DNA of 64,000 bases. Origin: Fibrobacter sp. Its GTDB lineage: Bacteria; Fibrobacterota; Fibrobacteria; Fibrobacterales; Fibrobacteraceae. The notes under the pieces are model-generated. The model was not told the DNA's origin. It ran no database searches and was given only the letters and a program-made list of their open reading frames with translations. Each line of letters opens with the position of its first letter. Position 1 is the stretch's first letter. Location: assembly GCA_024399015.1 (NCBI GenBank), contig JAKSIC010000005.1, positions 80,065 to 144,064 on the forward strand, read 5' to 3'. Below, piece after piece: positions 49,183-58,568 of the stretch. Position numbers and translations under genes: made by a program.

Positions 49183-51204
49183 ATGAATAAGAAAATCTTT
49201 CTTGCGGCAACGCTTGTGTCCGTTTCGTCCATGGTAATGTCATGCGGAGACGATGAATCCGTAAACAAGAACCTTGATGACGACCCCTCTCTGGAACTTC
49301 CCGAGGATACACTCAACCCGGAACAGCCCAAGGATTCCCTCAATCCTATTCAGCCTAAGGACAGCGTCTCTCAAGAGCAGCCTAGCGACCCTCTCGACAA
49401 AGATGATGGCATAAAGAACGTGGCGAAGTACGATATCGCTCTCACTATTGAAGATATCATCGTGGACTGGTTTGGCGGCGGCGGCGAAAAGGACACAACT
49501 AACAACAGCTTTACCTACAAGCAATACGCCAACAACTATTGGGATATTCACGACCTGGACACGGACGTTTTCACCAAGGTTGAGATAGCTTTTACCAAGG
49601 CCGTTGAATACGACAATATTGACGTAATCGCAACCTACAGCGACGAAACCAAGACAACGGAAAGAATCTCTAGCGGTGCAAAAAATTTTGCATTGACCTT
49701 TGAACCGGGCAAAACTCTCGTTAGCTTGGCACTGGTCGTAAGCCCCAACACACCTAGTGATGCAGCGACCATTAATTTCGGTAAAATCATTATCCGCGCA
49801 AAGGACTCTGACGGCACAGTAAGCAAGATGCCAGTGAAGTCCCCAAAACTGGGCGTGGGCAATGGCAACCCTATTCTGGATTTCCAGTACTGCGCAGACC
49901 CGACCGCCATTGAATACAAGGGACGCCTCTATGTGTATGGAACCAATGACCATCAGCAGTACGAAGAAGGCGTCAGCAATACTTACGAGAAGATCAAGAC
50001 TTTGGTAATGATGTCCACCGACGATATGGTCAACTGGACTTACCACGGGTTGATTCCTGTCGGCGAGGTGGCTCCCTGGATTATGGCATCATGGGCACCA
50101 AGCATCATCAGCAAGGAACAGGCCGATGGCAGCACCCTCTTCTCCCTCTATTTCTCCAATAGCGGTTTTGGCACCGGTGTTATCCAGGCAAAGTCTCCGG
50201 TAGGCCCGTGGACATCTCCTTTGAGCAAGAGCCTTATCGATGGCGACCATCCTGTTGTAAAGGGCAGCGGCTCCATATTTGACCCAGGTGCTGTAATTGA
50301 CGACAATGGCGATGGATGGCTTTCGTTTGGTAATGGTCAAGGCTGGATCGCCAAGCTCAAACCAGATCTGCACTCTCTCGATGGGGATCCGGTCAAGCTT
50401 CCGTCCCCGTTCCATTTCGAGGCTAATGAGCTCAATTATATTAACGGCAAGTACGTGTACACCTTCAACAACGACTGGGAAGATCATAAGCCCTGGGATT
50501 GGGGTGGCGAGGCGCCAACAGCCTGCAGCATGAATTACTTTACCAGCACCGAGCCGCTGAATCCCGATTCCTGGACCTACGGCGGAAACTACTTCAAGAA
50601 CATGGGTGAAAACGGCATGACCTACGGCAACAACCACACCCACCTCCATAAGTATCAGGACAAGTGGTATCTGTTCTATCAGGCAGCAATTCTTGAGGCT
50701 TCCATCGGTTCCCATGGCGGTTTCCGCAGCATCTTGGTTGACGAAATCGAGGTGGACGAAGCAAAGGTTGTCATCAAGGAAGCTAAGCCGACTTACAAGG
50801 GCGTAAAGGCTATCAAGAATCTTGACCCCTATATTGTGCAGCAGGCATCAACAGCTGCGGCTACCTTGGGCATTCGCTACGTGCAGACAGAGGAACCGGG
50901 CCACATGGTGGCTACAATCGGTACTCCCAGCAAGGACGGTCCCGCACCTACAGAAGGCATCATCGAAGTTCGTAATGTAAATTTCAGCAGTGCAAAAACT
51001 CTGAAGGCCTTGGTGAAGGGCAAGGGTTCTGTAACTCTCCGTCTTGATAAACGGGATGGTGCAAACGTTGCCACAGTCAACAGTTCTGCAAGCGACTGGC
51101 AGGAACTGGAAGCAAAGTGCAGTGGCATCACAAGCGGCGTTCACACCGTCTACTTGATAATCAAGGGTGATGTGCAGTTCGATACCTGGCAGTTCGCGAA
51201 CTAG
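49183..51204 (+). CDS. GH43 lipoprotein (xylosidase/arabinosidase-like) with accessory domains
   Basis: This 673-residue protein has a lipoprotein signal ending SMVMSC. It then has an acidic linker in which the element LNPxQPKDS recurs in variant forms (residues about 30-65), and an N-terminal beta domain (about 80-220). The five-bladed GH43 domain begins QYCADPTAIEYKGRLYVYGTND. Likely catalytic residues are the aspartate in CADPT, the aspartate in IFDPGAVIDD and the glutamate in FEANELNYI. The last 130 residues (GIRYVQTEEPG to DVQFDTWQF) resemble CBM6. It probably trims hemicellulose at the cell surface. The ATG at 49183 is preferred to an in-frame TTG at 49171. Confidence 0.88.
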   Translation: MNKKIFLAATLVSVSSMVMSCGDDESVNKNLDDDPSLELPEDTLNPEQPKDSLNPIQPKDSVSQEQPSDPLDKDDGIKNVAKYDIALTIEDIIVDWFGGGGEKDTTNNSFTYKQYANNYWDIHDLDTDVFTKVEIAFTKAVEYDNIDVIATYSDETKTTERISSGAKNFALTFEPGKTLVSLALVVSPNTPSDAATINFGKIIIRAKDSDGTVSKMPVKSPKLGVGNGNPILDFQYCADPTAIEYKGRLYVYGTNDHQQYEEGVSNTYEKIKTLVMMSTDDMVNWTYHGLIPVGEVAPWIMASWAPSIISKEQADGSTLFSLYFSNSGFGTGVIQAKSPVGPWTSPLSKSLIDGDHPVVKGSGSIFDPGAVIDDNGDGWLSFGNGQGWIAKLKPDLHSLDGDPVKLPSPFHFEANELNYINGKYVYTFNNDWEDHKPWDWGGEAPTACSMNYFTSTEPLNPDSWTYGGNYFKNMGENGMTYGNNHTHLHKYQDKWYLFYQAAILEASIGSHGGFRSILVDEIEVDEAKVVIKEAKPTYKGVKAIKNLDPYIVQQASTAAATLGIRYVQTEEPGHMVATIGTPSKDGPAPTEGIIEVRNVNFSSAKTLKALVKGKGSVTLRLDKRDGANVATVNSSASDWQELEAKCSGITSGVHTVYLIIKGDVQFDTWQFAN

Positions 51205-51240
51205 TTGCTCAAAATTTCCTACAGATTCTGGTAGAATAAG

Positions 51241-51279
51241 AAAAGAGTAATTTGCATTTTTTGCAAATTACTCTTTTTT
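51241..51279. terminator. Bidirectional terminator between the GH43 and PL1 genes
   Basis: AAAAGAGTAATTTGCA pairs with TGCAAATTACTCTTTT over 16 bases around a five-T loop, with A and T runs outside. It serves both convergent genes. Confidence 0.9.
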
Positions 51280-51317
51280 AATTTCAAACGACCACTTAAA
51301 CGATTTCTTCTAGCATA

Positions 51318-53837
51318 CTACTGGAAATTCACGCGGATTTCGTAATGTCCCATCGGTAGCTTATTTTTCTGGATATTCAGTTTGTTGTATCCCGTATGAA
51401 CTTTACCGCTGAATTTTCCAACCAATCGGCCTGACATGTTGTACACTGCAACTGTAGCAAAGCCATCACGAGTCGCATGCAGAATACCGCGATTCAAGTC
51501 GAAGGTTGCCACGGCTGCGTGGGTCAGGGGAACAGTGGTGGCAATAGCCTGTGTATCGCTCTGGTCGCCCTTTTCCACGATGATTTCATTGGCAGTTTGC
51601 TTGACGCCCGCAATATCAAAACCAATCTGGTCCATATTGGGTCCGCCATCGGTACTGAGGGATTGCAGCTTCAGCACATTGCCCTTGGTCACAAGATCCG
51701 CCTTCACGGAAACGCTATCCCAGGTCGTCCATGCTCCGGTAGGCGGAAATTCGATAATCCCGTAATTTACGTCGTTGATGAACAGTTCCATGGGGCGGGC
51801 CGCCTTACCGCCATTTGCAAATCGGAATGTCACGACAACTCCGGCCTTGCCCTTTTCGGCAACCAGATTCCACACGCCATAGCTTTCTGCAATGTTGGAG
51901 AAGTTGTAGTAGCCTTCATCGCGCCAACCGGCGTTGGTTTCCTCGTAAACACCGTGAGCGTCATTGGGGTAAGCCGCATTCACGTCACTAACAACCTTTG
52001 CATCGGCAACAAGTTCTGCGTTAAACTGCACATTAACGGAGCCTTCCACCACAACGGTTTCGCCACCATCGTCAATCGTCTTCACAGAGAACTTCTGGAG
52101 GCCGGTCTGAGTAGGCGTTCCGCTCAAGGTAATTGTCTTTGCAGTTGCATCCACCGTGGCCTTGATTCCGTCGGGAAGGTCCATGGCCTGGGCACCACCG
52201 CATTCGTCGTAAGCAAGAACAATGTCCTTCAGGGCTTCGCCCTTGAACAGTTGCTGGTTCATGCTTCCAGACTGCACCACCAAAGAAGGCCCTGCAGTCA
52301 AGTCGCTATTTTCTACGAGAACTTCCACCCGTCCGGTGTATTCCGTTCCGTCATTGCCCTTGACGGTATACTTAAAGGCGGTCAGCCCCATAAATCCCGG
52401 ATTAGGCGTAAAGTGTGCGGTGTAACCATCGTCCAGCAGCGTGACTGATCCGTTTTCCAAACTCATGACGCTGTACTTGGGAGCCACAGGCAGAAAGCCC
52501 TTGGTAATGGATCGCAGGTCAAAATCGACAGAACCGTTCTTCAGCACGCGGGTGTGCATAGCCCCAAGCCAGTTGATGTACTTTTCGATGTTGGCATAAC
52601 CATCGCTACCGATGACCATGGCGTCATCCTTGCCTATGTTAAAGCCCATGGCTCCTTCAAAGTAGTCAGGCATGCCATCCTTATCGGTATCCACTTCGGG
52701 CTTGCCGGCGATGACTTCGCCCCAGCCATCATTTTTCGTTAGGCCCATAGCGCCAACGGATTTGACCAAGGCCCCCTCCTTGCCCAAGGTACTTGCCTGG
52801 TACCAAATCAAGGAATCAATGTCATCGTAGGGCAAAACGCCGGACTGGGAATTCACCAAACGCCAGGCGGTTGCCGCGCTATAAACCGGATTCTTATTGG
52901 TCATCTCGTTCCAGGGTTCCTTCAGTTCCTCGCCCGGGCCCTGGTAATAGTAAATGTTGGAAGCCCCGCCGTTCAAGATACCGTCGCGGTTGGTGTCGAT
53001 CATGTTGCCGCTGGCGTAAATACTTTGGTTCTTATCCACCTGGAACCAGGGATTGCTCCCCTTGGGGCCATACACAAAGTAGTTGTTTACGATATCGTGC
53101 TTGAAATGAGTGGAGGTGTGGGTGGTGTAACCCGCTTCAAAGTTATAGTGGACGTTGTTCACGAAAACGTCGTTGATTTTATCCAGGGGATTACGATTGT
53201 GGGTATTGATGAAAGCATTATAATACCAAGCCCAGGTGCCATCCACCGATTCAATATGAGCACCGAACTGCTGATAAATAGGATTCGCCACCAATGTGTT
53301 CTGCACTGTAACGCCGGTAATGCGGTAATTTGCGTTATCGGAACTGCCGCCAAAGTTATTCCAGGGAGCAAGTTCAATGGAGCAATGGTCCACGATGATG
53401 TTCTTGGAATCGTAAAGGTTCAGGGCGTCATCGTTGTTGGATGCAGTCTTTTCGCCGGGGCGGATTCGCAGGTAGCGGATAATGATGTTGGACTGTTTGC
53501 CCGTAGAAACCTTACCGCCGTGAATGGCGATGCCTTCGCCAGGAGCCGTCTGGCCAGCAATAGTAATGTTGCTCTTGACCGAAACTGCTGTTTTAATGTT
53601 GATGATGCCACCTACGTCAAAAACCACAATGCGGTTGGGCGCGCTTACAGCATCACGGAAAGAACCCTCGCCAGAATCGTTCAAATTGGTTACGTGGTAA
53701 ACAGTGCCTCCGCGGCCACCTGTAACGAACTCGCCAAAGCCAAGCGCCTCCGGAAAAGCCTTTACAGCATCAGCTGCAAAAACGGAACCCGCAATAGAAA
53801 CGAGCCCGAGACCAAACACCCATGATTTAAATCCCAT
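51318..53837 (-). CDS. Secreted PL1 pectate lyase with Ig-like, CBM35-like and sorting domains
   Basis: This 839-residue exported protein has a signal peptide ending VFAADA. The parallel beta-helix (about 25-400) has GGRGGTVYHVTNLNDSGEGSFRDA, ITIAGQTAPGEGI and the calcium/substrate region NNDDALNLYDSKNIIVDHCS. Then come two Ig-like modules (TPNPGFMGLTAFKYTVKGNDG and TITLSGTPTQTGLQKFSVKTID), a CBM35-like module (AYPNDAHGVYEETNAGWRDEG to GPNMDQIGFDI) and a C-terminal sorting-type domain (VAVYNMSGRLVGKFSGKV to EIRVNFQ). It cleaves pectin. The start at 53837 follows GGAG; an in-frame TTG lies four codons earlier. Confidence 0.9.
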   Translation of the reverse strand: MGFKSWVFGLGLVSIAGSVFAADAVKAFPEALGFGEFVTGGRGGTVYHVTNLNDSGEGSFRDAVSAPNRIVVFDVGGIINIKTAVSVKSNITIAGQTAPGEGIAIHGGKVSTGKQSNIIIRYLRIRPGEKTASNNDDALNLYDSKNIIVDHCSIELAPWNNFGGSSDNANYRITGVTVQNTLVANPIYQQFGAHIESVDGTWAWYYNAFINTHNRNPLDKINDVFVNNVHYNFEAGYTTHTSTHFKHDIVNNYFVYGPKGSNPWFQVDKNQSIYASGNMIDTNRDGILNGGASNIYYYQGPGEELKEPWNEMTNKNPVYSAATAWRLVNSQSGVLPYDDIDSLIWYQASTLGKEGALVKSVGAMGLTKNDGWGEVIAGKPEVDTDKDGMPDYFEGAMGFNIGKDDAMVIGSDGYANIEKYINWLGAMHTRVLKNGSVDFDLRSITKGFLPVAPKYSVMSLENGSVTLLDDGYTAHFTPNPGFMGLTAFKYTVKGNDGTEYTGRVEVLVENSDLTAGPSLVVQSGSMNQQLFKGEALKDIVLAYDECGGAQAMDLPDGIKATVDATAKTITLSGTPTQTGLQKFSVKTIDDGGETVVVEGSVNVQFNAELVADAKVVSDVNAAYPNDAHGVYEETNAGWRDEGYYNFSNIAESYGVWNLVAEKGKAGVVVTFRFANGGKAARPMELFINDVNYGIIEFPPTGAWTTWDSVSVKADLVTKGNVLKLQSLSTDGGPNMDQIGFDIAGVKQTANEIIVEKGDQSDTQAIATTVPLTHAAVATFDLNRGILHATRDGFATVAVYNMSGRLVGKFSGKVHTGYNKLNIQKNKLPMGHYEIRVNFQ

Positions 53838-53970
53838 ACAAAACTCCAATGACAGTACACCAAACCGTCACCTATGAATATAAATCAAAAAGCGCGTGAA
53901 GGGCTAGCCGCCCCATAGGTAAACCGTAGTCTTTAGACAACAATCTGTACAGGAACTTGCTATTCTAAAA

Positions 53971-55140
53971 TTACCGATTCTCGTAGCGATTCCCGAAAAC
54001 CAAGGTGTTATCCTTGGCGCCGTTCAGGTTCACCAGGCGGTTGGGTTCATAGCGCAGGCTCTTGGCGATGCTGCTCTTCAGCATTTCCTTGCGTTCGAAA
54101 AATTCCTCGGGAGTCTGGGCGGTGAGCAACGTCTGACGGACTTCCATGGCTGCTGACGTACCTGTCTGCGGTTCGCCTGCGGAACCTTCCGAGCCATCCA
54201 CAAATCCTTTGCAAAGTCGTGCGGCCAGCTGCTTTAGGCGGCCCATGGCGCCCATTTCCGTGCGGCCTTCTTCTTCCAGGAACTTGTAGTAGATGGAAAA
54301 CACATCCAGCGCCTCTTCGGCGGTAATCACGTGGGCGGGCTTACCTTCCCAGGCGTCGGCGATCTGCCCGAAAATCCAGGGGTTGTGCATGGCGCCCCTG
54401 CCAATGCTTACGCCGGACACACCATAGGTATTGATGCGTTCCAGGGCACATTCCACACTATTCACATCGCCATTGCCAACCACAGGAATCTTTGCAGCAG
54501 CGGCAACCTTCCCGATCCAGTCCCAGTTGGCCAGACCGTTGTAGCCCTGCAGGCGAGTACGGCCGTGAACCACCAGAAGTTCCACCCCCTCCCCTTCGGC
54601 AATGTTCAGGGTTTCCATCACATTAATAGATTCGTCATCCCAGCCAATGCGGCACTTCAAGGTCAGGGGAATGTTCACTTCGCAAGTATCCAGCGCGGCC
54701 CGAACGTCGTGCAAAATCTCCTGCAAACGAGGCAAATCCCTCAAAAGACCGGATCCGCTACCCTTTCCCGCCACCTTAGGGGCCGGGCAGCCCGCATTCA
54801 CTTCTATATAGTCAGGATGGAGCCCATCTGCGATTTTTTTGGCCGCAGCGGCCATTTTATCGGGATAACAGCCAAAAATCTGCACTCCGAAGGGCTTTTC
54901 CTCGGGGAAAAACTTCAACTGTTTGTGGCCCGTAAGGCTGAAAACCTCGTCCGCATTGGTGGGAACGAACTCAGATACCAACAGTCCCATGCGGTTTCCG
55001 GACAAAACACGGCACAAACGGCGGAAAGGAGCATCCGTCACCCCGTCCATGGGGCTCAAAATGGTGTTGGGGAACACCTCTAAGTCACGGAGTTTAAAGG
55101 ACTTAACGGCCGGTTTTAAACTTTCAACATCTTTCAACAT
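53971..55140 (-). CDS. tRNA-dihydrouridine synthase
   Basis: This FMN enzyme reduces uridines in the D-loop of tRNA. The barrel has NTILSPMDGVTDAPFRRL, the catalytic cysteine in VNAGCPAPKVAGKGSGSGLL, LKCRIGW, VVHGRTRLQGYNG, VVGNGDV and SIGRGAMHNPWIF. It is most like the DusB group. The start is uncertain: the ATG at 55140 gives 389 residues and no Shine-Dalgarno sequence is visible, while an in-frame TTG at 55161 would add seven. A short acidic and glycine-containing insert (about residue 325-345, EGSAGEPQTGTS) is unusual. The gene is divergent from the HU-like gene. Confidence 0.93.
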   Translation of the reverse strand: MLKDVESLKPAVKSFKLRDLEVFPNTILSPMDGVTDAPFRRLCRVLSGNRMGLLVSEFVPTNADEVFSLTGHKQLKFFPEEKPFGVQIFGCYPDKMAAAAKKIADGLHPDYIEVNAGCPAPKVAGKGSGSGLLRDLPRLQEILHDVRAALDTCEVNIPLTLKCRIGWDDESINVMETLNIAEGEGVELLVVHGRTRLQGYNGLANWDWIGKVAAAAKIPVVGNGDVNSVECALERINTYGVSGVSIGRGAMHNPWIFGQIADAWEGKPAHVITAEEALDVFSIYYKFLEEEGRTEMGAMGRLKQLAARLCKGFVDGSEGSAGEPQTGTSAAMEVRQTLLTAQTPEEFFERKEMLKSSIAKSLRYEPNRLVNLNGAKDNTLVFGNRYENR

Positions 55141-55233
55141 ATTAACAACAACTATCCACAAAAAGTCCGCAATGTCTTACCCGAAAAAATATTTAATTTC
55201 ATGGGCAGGTATACACTAACTCATTGATAAACC

Positions 55234-55246
55234 TATATTTACGACG
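55234..55246 (+). promoter_or_regulatory. Putative -10 element and leaderless start of the HU-like gene
   Basis: TATATT at 55234-55239 ends six bases before the GTG start at 55246. No Shine-Dalgarno sequence is present, so the transcript may begin at or near the start codon. No good -35 is seen. Confidence 0.4.
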
Positions 55247-55626
55247 TGCCTAATATTACTAAACAGACTCTCATTCAAGAAATCGCCAAGTCCACCGGAT
55301 TTGTGCGCAACGATATCAAGACCGTCATCGAACAGTTCCTCGACCTCGTGGGCGAAAAGCTGATCGAAGGCAACACCATCGAAATCCGCGGTTTCGGTAC
55401 CTTTAGCTGCAAGCCCCGTAAGGCTCGCCCGGCCCGCAATCCTCGCACTGGTGAAACCGTCCTCATCGAAGACCGTCTGGTACCCACCTTTAAGTTCAGC
55501 AACGAAATCAAGGACAAGATCAACTCCCTGGAAGCTCTGGTCGAAGGCGTCAACGCCGAGCTGGAGTCCAAGGACAGCGATGTCATGATTTCCGTGGCCT
55601 CCGTCGACGAAGACGAAGAAGCCTAA
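55246..55626 (+). CDS. HU/IHF-family DNA-binding protein with acidic tail
   Basis: This 126-residue protein begins with a GTG start. The HU fold (residues 1-92) has TKQTLIQEIAKSTGFVRNDIKTVIEQFLD, RGFGTFSCKPRKARPARNPRTGE (the DNA-embracing arm) and PTFKFSNEIKDKIN. The usual length is about 90 residues; here a 34-residue tail follows, ending SVASVDEDEEA with many D and E. The acidic tail may weaken or tune DNA binding. It is followed by a terminator. Confidence 0.93.
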   Translation: MPNITKQTLIQEIAKSTGFVRNDIKTVIEQFLDLVGEKLIEGNTIEIRGFGTFSCKPRKARPARNPRTGETVLIEDRLVPTFKFSNEIKDKINSLEALVEGVNAELESKDSDVMISVASVDEDEEA

Positions 55627-55705
55627 GCTGAACCGCTCCTGAATTTATGTTCCGCCTGTAACAAGCAGGCGGGACCAAATCTAGCTATTCATACTGAGAA
55701 AAAGA

Positions 55706-55732
55706 AGCCCCGGTGAAAGCCGAGGTTTTTTC
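55706..55732 (+). terminator. Intrinsic terminator after the HU-like gene
   Basis: CCCCGG pairs with CCGAGG (one mismatch) around TGAAAG and is followed by six T residues. Confidence 0.75.
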
Positions 55733-55751
55733 TTTACGTATATTTAACCCC

Positions 55752-56276
55752 ATGAAATACGTTCTGGGAATAATTCTGGCCTTCGCACTGATTCTGCCCT
55801 GCAAGTCCTTGGCTGGTAATTCCCCAGATTTCATCGTAGCCCCTTGGGGAATTGCGGTTGGTGGCGGTCCCGAAATGTTTTCGACAGGATTAGACATTTT
55901 TTTTGGAGACTTTAGCTCTATTTACCCATTGGGCGAACTTAAATTTGAGGATGGTTCAAAACTGCTTTGGACCAACCGATTCCGAATGATCTATGATTAT
56001 GAAAACCATCAGTATGGTTTTCTGTTCCAGCCTAATTTACGCTATATATGGAATTATAGTGGAAAAGTAAATTTGTTTTCCGCAGTATTGGGACCGGAAA
56101 TCGGATGGGAAACAAAAACAGGATTCGAGTACGGAGCATCCCTTCGTGTAGGTGGTGTTCCTGGCCTGATGGCAGGAAACTACGAGGTGGGATATTTAGT
56201 GAATTCCAAAAGATTTTACTTTACGGTTTCATTCGCCTTGTCCATCTTAGTCTTCACATTTGCATCGGCAAAATGA
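55752..56276 (+). CDS. Small exported protein of a tandem pair (first copy)
   Basis: This 174-residue protein has a signal peptide, MKYVLGIILAFALILPCKSLA, then alternating amphipathic strands such as NRFRMIYDYENHQYGFLFQPNLRYIW and EIGWETKTGFEYGASLRVGG. It ends with a hydrophobic strand (SFALSILVFTFASAK). It looks like a small outer-membrane barrel or lipocalin-like beta protein, but the family is unknown. The start at 55752 is chosen because the preceding in-frame GTG at 55713 lies inside a terminator hairpin. No strong ribosome binding site is visible. It has a close paralogue nine bases downstream. Confidence 0.75.
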   Translation: MKYVLGIILAFALILPCKSLAGNSPDFIVAPWGIAVGGGPEMFSTGLDIFFGDFSSIYPLGELKFEDGSKLLWTNRFRMIYDYENHQYGFLFQPNLRYIWNYSGKVNLFSAVLGPEIGWETKTGFEYGASLRVGGVPGLMAGNYEVGYLVNSKRFYFTVSFALSILVFTFASAK

Positions 56277-56285
56277 GTTAACCCC

Positions 56286-56822
56286 ATGAAATATTTTTTA
56301 GGAATTATTCTGGCCTTCGCCCTGATTCTGCCCAGCAAGTCCTTGGCTGGAGATTACCCCGCATATCTGCCTTTTCCTTGGGGCGTAGCCGTCGGCGCCG
56401 GCCCCCAGATTTACTCAATGGGTGCAGACATTTTTTTTAAAAGCTTTTATGCAATTTATCCAAGAGAGGATTTCAAGCTTAGAGATGAAGGCAAACACAT
56501 ATTACTTTGGACCAATCGTTTCCGAATGATTTATGAATTCGAAAATCAACAGTACGGATTTCTGTTCCAGCCAAATTTACGCTACTTATGGAATTCTCAT
56601 GGGTATATGAATTTGTTTTCCGTGGTATTGGGGCCAGAAATCGGATGGGAGACAAAGACTGGTTTTGAATACGGGGCCTCCATACGCTTAGGTGGTGCAC
56701 CTGGTCTATGGGCTGGAAATTACGAAGTGGGATACTTAGTAAATTCAAAAAAGCTCTACTTTACATTTTCTCTCGCTATTTCCATTTTGCCCATAGCGTA
56801 CATAGGGGACTACCGTGGTTAA
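56286..56822 (+). CDS. Small exported protein of a tandem pair (second copy)
   Basis: This 178-residue protein is a close paralogue of the preceding one. The signal peptide MKYFLGIILAFALILPSKSLA differs at two residues, and the blocks NRFRMIYEFENQQYGFLFQPNLRYLW and VLGPEIGWETKTGFEYGAS are almost identical. The region around residues 25-65 has diverged most. The sequence AACCCCATGAAATA at the start is shared with the first copy, so the duplication included the upstream bases. A good terminator follows. The function is unknown. Confidence 0.78.
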   Translation: MKYFLGIILAFALILPSKSLAGDYPAYLPFPWGVAVGAGPQIYSMGADIFFKSFYAIYPREDFKLRDEGKHILLWTNRFRMIYEFENQQYGFLFQPNLRYLWNSHGYMNLFSVVLGPEIGWETKTGFEYGASIRLGGAPGLWAGNYEVGYLVNSKKLYFTFSLAISILPIAYIGDYRG

Positions 56823-56824
56823 GC

Positions 56825-56852
56825 AAAAGCCAGCACAATCGCTGGCTTTTTT
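56825..56852. terminator. Bidirectional terminator after the tandem pair
   Basis: AAAAGCCAGC pairs with GCTGGCTTTT around ACAATC, followed by further T residues. It serves the plus strand strongly and could also serve the convergent pseudouridine synthase gene. Confidence 0.88.
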
Positions 56853-56854
56853 GA

Positions 56855-57589
56855 TTACTTGGTCAAGCTAGCCACCTCTTCATCAGTCATGAAGCGCCAG
56901 CCGCCAGTACCGAGAGTTGTATCCATCACCACGGGGCCGATGGCTTCGCGGGAAAGAGTCATCACATGGTTGCCAACGGCGGCGAACATGCGGCGCACCT
57001 GATGGTACAAACCTTCGCCAATGGAAATCACCACGGTATTTTGCACAGTGCCGTCCGCGGCAGTCACCTGTTCCTCGGAAAGTTCGCGGGCCAACACCGG
57101 ACGGCGTTCATCCTTCAGCATCACGCCCTTCATAAGTTCAGCCTTCTGTTCGGCAGTGAATTCACGGGCCAAAGTCACACGATACTTCTTCAAGTAACCC
57201 TTCTTAGGGCTTTCCACCTTATGGATGAAATCGCCCTGGTTGGAAAGCAGAATAAGTCCGGAGGAGTCGGCGTCCAGGCGGCCAACAGTCTGCAGGCCCA
57301 TGGCGGTAAAACGGTCCGGAAGAATGCTGTAGATAGACTGATGGTCGCGGGCATTATGGCTGCATTCCACATCAAGAGGTTTGTCCATCATGATGTACAG
57401 TTTTTCCACCGTGGGAACTTCCTCGCCATTGACGGTAATGACTTCGGGGCGCGTCTTGAATTCCACGAACGGGTCGTCCACCACCTCGCCATCCATTTCC
57501 ACCATGCCGGCGCGGATGAGAGCGCGGGCTTCCTTACGGGAACCGAAACCAATTGATGCCACCAGGCGTTCCAAAGTCAAAGCAGGCAT
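56855..57589 (-). CDS. RsuA/RluF-family pseudouridine synthase
   Basis: This 244-residue rRNA-modifying enzyme has an N-terminal S4 RNA-binding domain (LERLVASIGFGSRKEARALIRAG, VEMDGEVVDDP) and a catalytic domain with the invariant aspartate in VGRLDADSSGLILLSNQG. Later motifs KKYRVTL and GLYHQVRRMFAAVGNHV with LSREAIGP are typical of this family. The precise uridine target (16S or 23S) cannot be decided from sequence. Its start overlaps the stop of the upstream membrane-protein gene by one base, so they are co-translated. Confidence 0.93.
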   Translation of the reverse strand: MPALTLERLVASIGFGSRKEARALIRAGMVEMDGEVVDDPFVEFKTRPEVITVNGEEVPTVEKLYIMMDKPLDVECSHNARDHQSIYSILPDRFTAMGLQTVGRLDADSSGLILLSNQGDFIHKVESPKKGYLKKYRVTLAREFTAEQKAELMKGVMLKDERRPVLARELSEEQVTAADGTVQNTVVISIGEGLYHQVRRMFAAVGNHVMTLSREAIGPVVMDTTLGTGGWRFMTDEEVASLTK

Positions 57590-58563
57590 TATTCCTCCGC
57601 CAACATCTTAACAATCTTACTACGAATCCAACCCAATTCAGGAAGTTCATGGGTCTTCAGCACGCGGGCTCTGCGACGCCAGAACTTGAAGCCGAGAATC
57701 GCGCCAAAGAAAAGTACGGTCACAATCACACCAAGGATTCTAAACAAATTAATGGAAGCAAAAATCTTACCTTGGGCGCACAGCTCATGATCGCGGGTCC
57801 AGTCCATGCGGAGGTCCCAGGCACCGACAAAGGGGAAACTTTTCAAAATGCCATTGAGGGCGGCACCGTAACCCATGGTCACGTAGTCACCGCGAATCCC
57901 TTCCACAAAGCAGTCCTGGAACTTGACGCGGAACAGCTTGAGGATGGATGCCAGAAGTTTTCGAACAGCCCAGAAAGCGGTCTCGTCAAATTCCGGAGTC
58001 AACAAGATGGTCCAGAATTCTGTTTCAGTGAGCTTGGGCTTTTCCTTCGGAGATACGCCGGCATCCGGCTTATCAGAATCGTCCAGCGAAGGCGCGGCCG
58101 GCACAGCATCGGAGACGGTCTCCTGAACAGGCTCAGCACTCGGAGTTTCCGGCGCAGGTTCCAAAGGCTTTTCTTCCGCAGCCTTCAACGCGGCAATCTT
58201 CTCCGCGCTCTTGGATGGTTCGGAATTTTCAATGGGAGCAGCAAGCTTTTCCACCGGGGCCTTGGGCGCGGAACTCACCACTTCCTTTTCTTCAATCTTT
58301 TCTACAGGTTTCTTCTTTTTAGGCGGAACATAGACCGGCGCAAAATCTGCGTCGTCCAGATCATCATCAGGCTTCTTATCGGAATCTCCCTTGAAAGATT
58401 TTTTCCCTTCACACAGAAGCTTCTTGAACAGGTAGACCCGGCCATTGCAGCCGTACAAATCTGCCCTGAATTCGATTCTAAAGAGGAACGGAAAAAAAAG
58501 GACGACCAGCGCCACCAACAAGATGATAACGCCAATGATCGTCCAGATGGAAATTCCAGCCAA
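57589..58563 (-). CDS. Membrane protein, possibly DUF2953-like
   Basis: This 324-residue protein has an N-terminal hydrophobic helix (IWTIIGVIILLVALVVLFFPFLF) and a C-terminal one (ILGVIVTVLFFGAILGFKFW). Between them is a long low-complexity region rich in P, E, K and A (about residues 60-180) and then a folded part, KFQDCFVEGIRGDYVTMGYGAALNGILKSFP. The folded part is reminiscent of DUF2953 proteins, but I hold this loosely. It lies five bases after mlaC and overlaps the pseudouridine synthase gene, in a four-gene run. Confidence 0.72.
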   Translation of the reverse strand: MAGISIWTIIGVIILLVALVVLFFPFLFRIEFRADLYGCNGRVYLFKKLLCEGKKSFKGDSDKKPDDDLDDADFAPVYVPPKKKKPVEKIEEKEVVSSAPKAPVEKLAAPIENSEPSKSAEKIAALKAAEEKPLEPAPETPSAEPVQETVSDAVPAAPSLDDSDKPDAGVSPKEKPKLTETEFWTILLTPEFDETAFWAVRKLLASILKLFRVKFQDCFVEGIRGDYVTMGYGAALNGILKSFPFVGAWDLRMDWTRDHELCAQGKIFASINLFRILGVIVTVLFFGAILGFKFWRRRARVLKTHELPELGWIRSKIVKMLAEE

Positions 58564-58568
58564 GGGAA

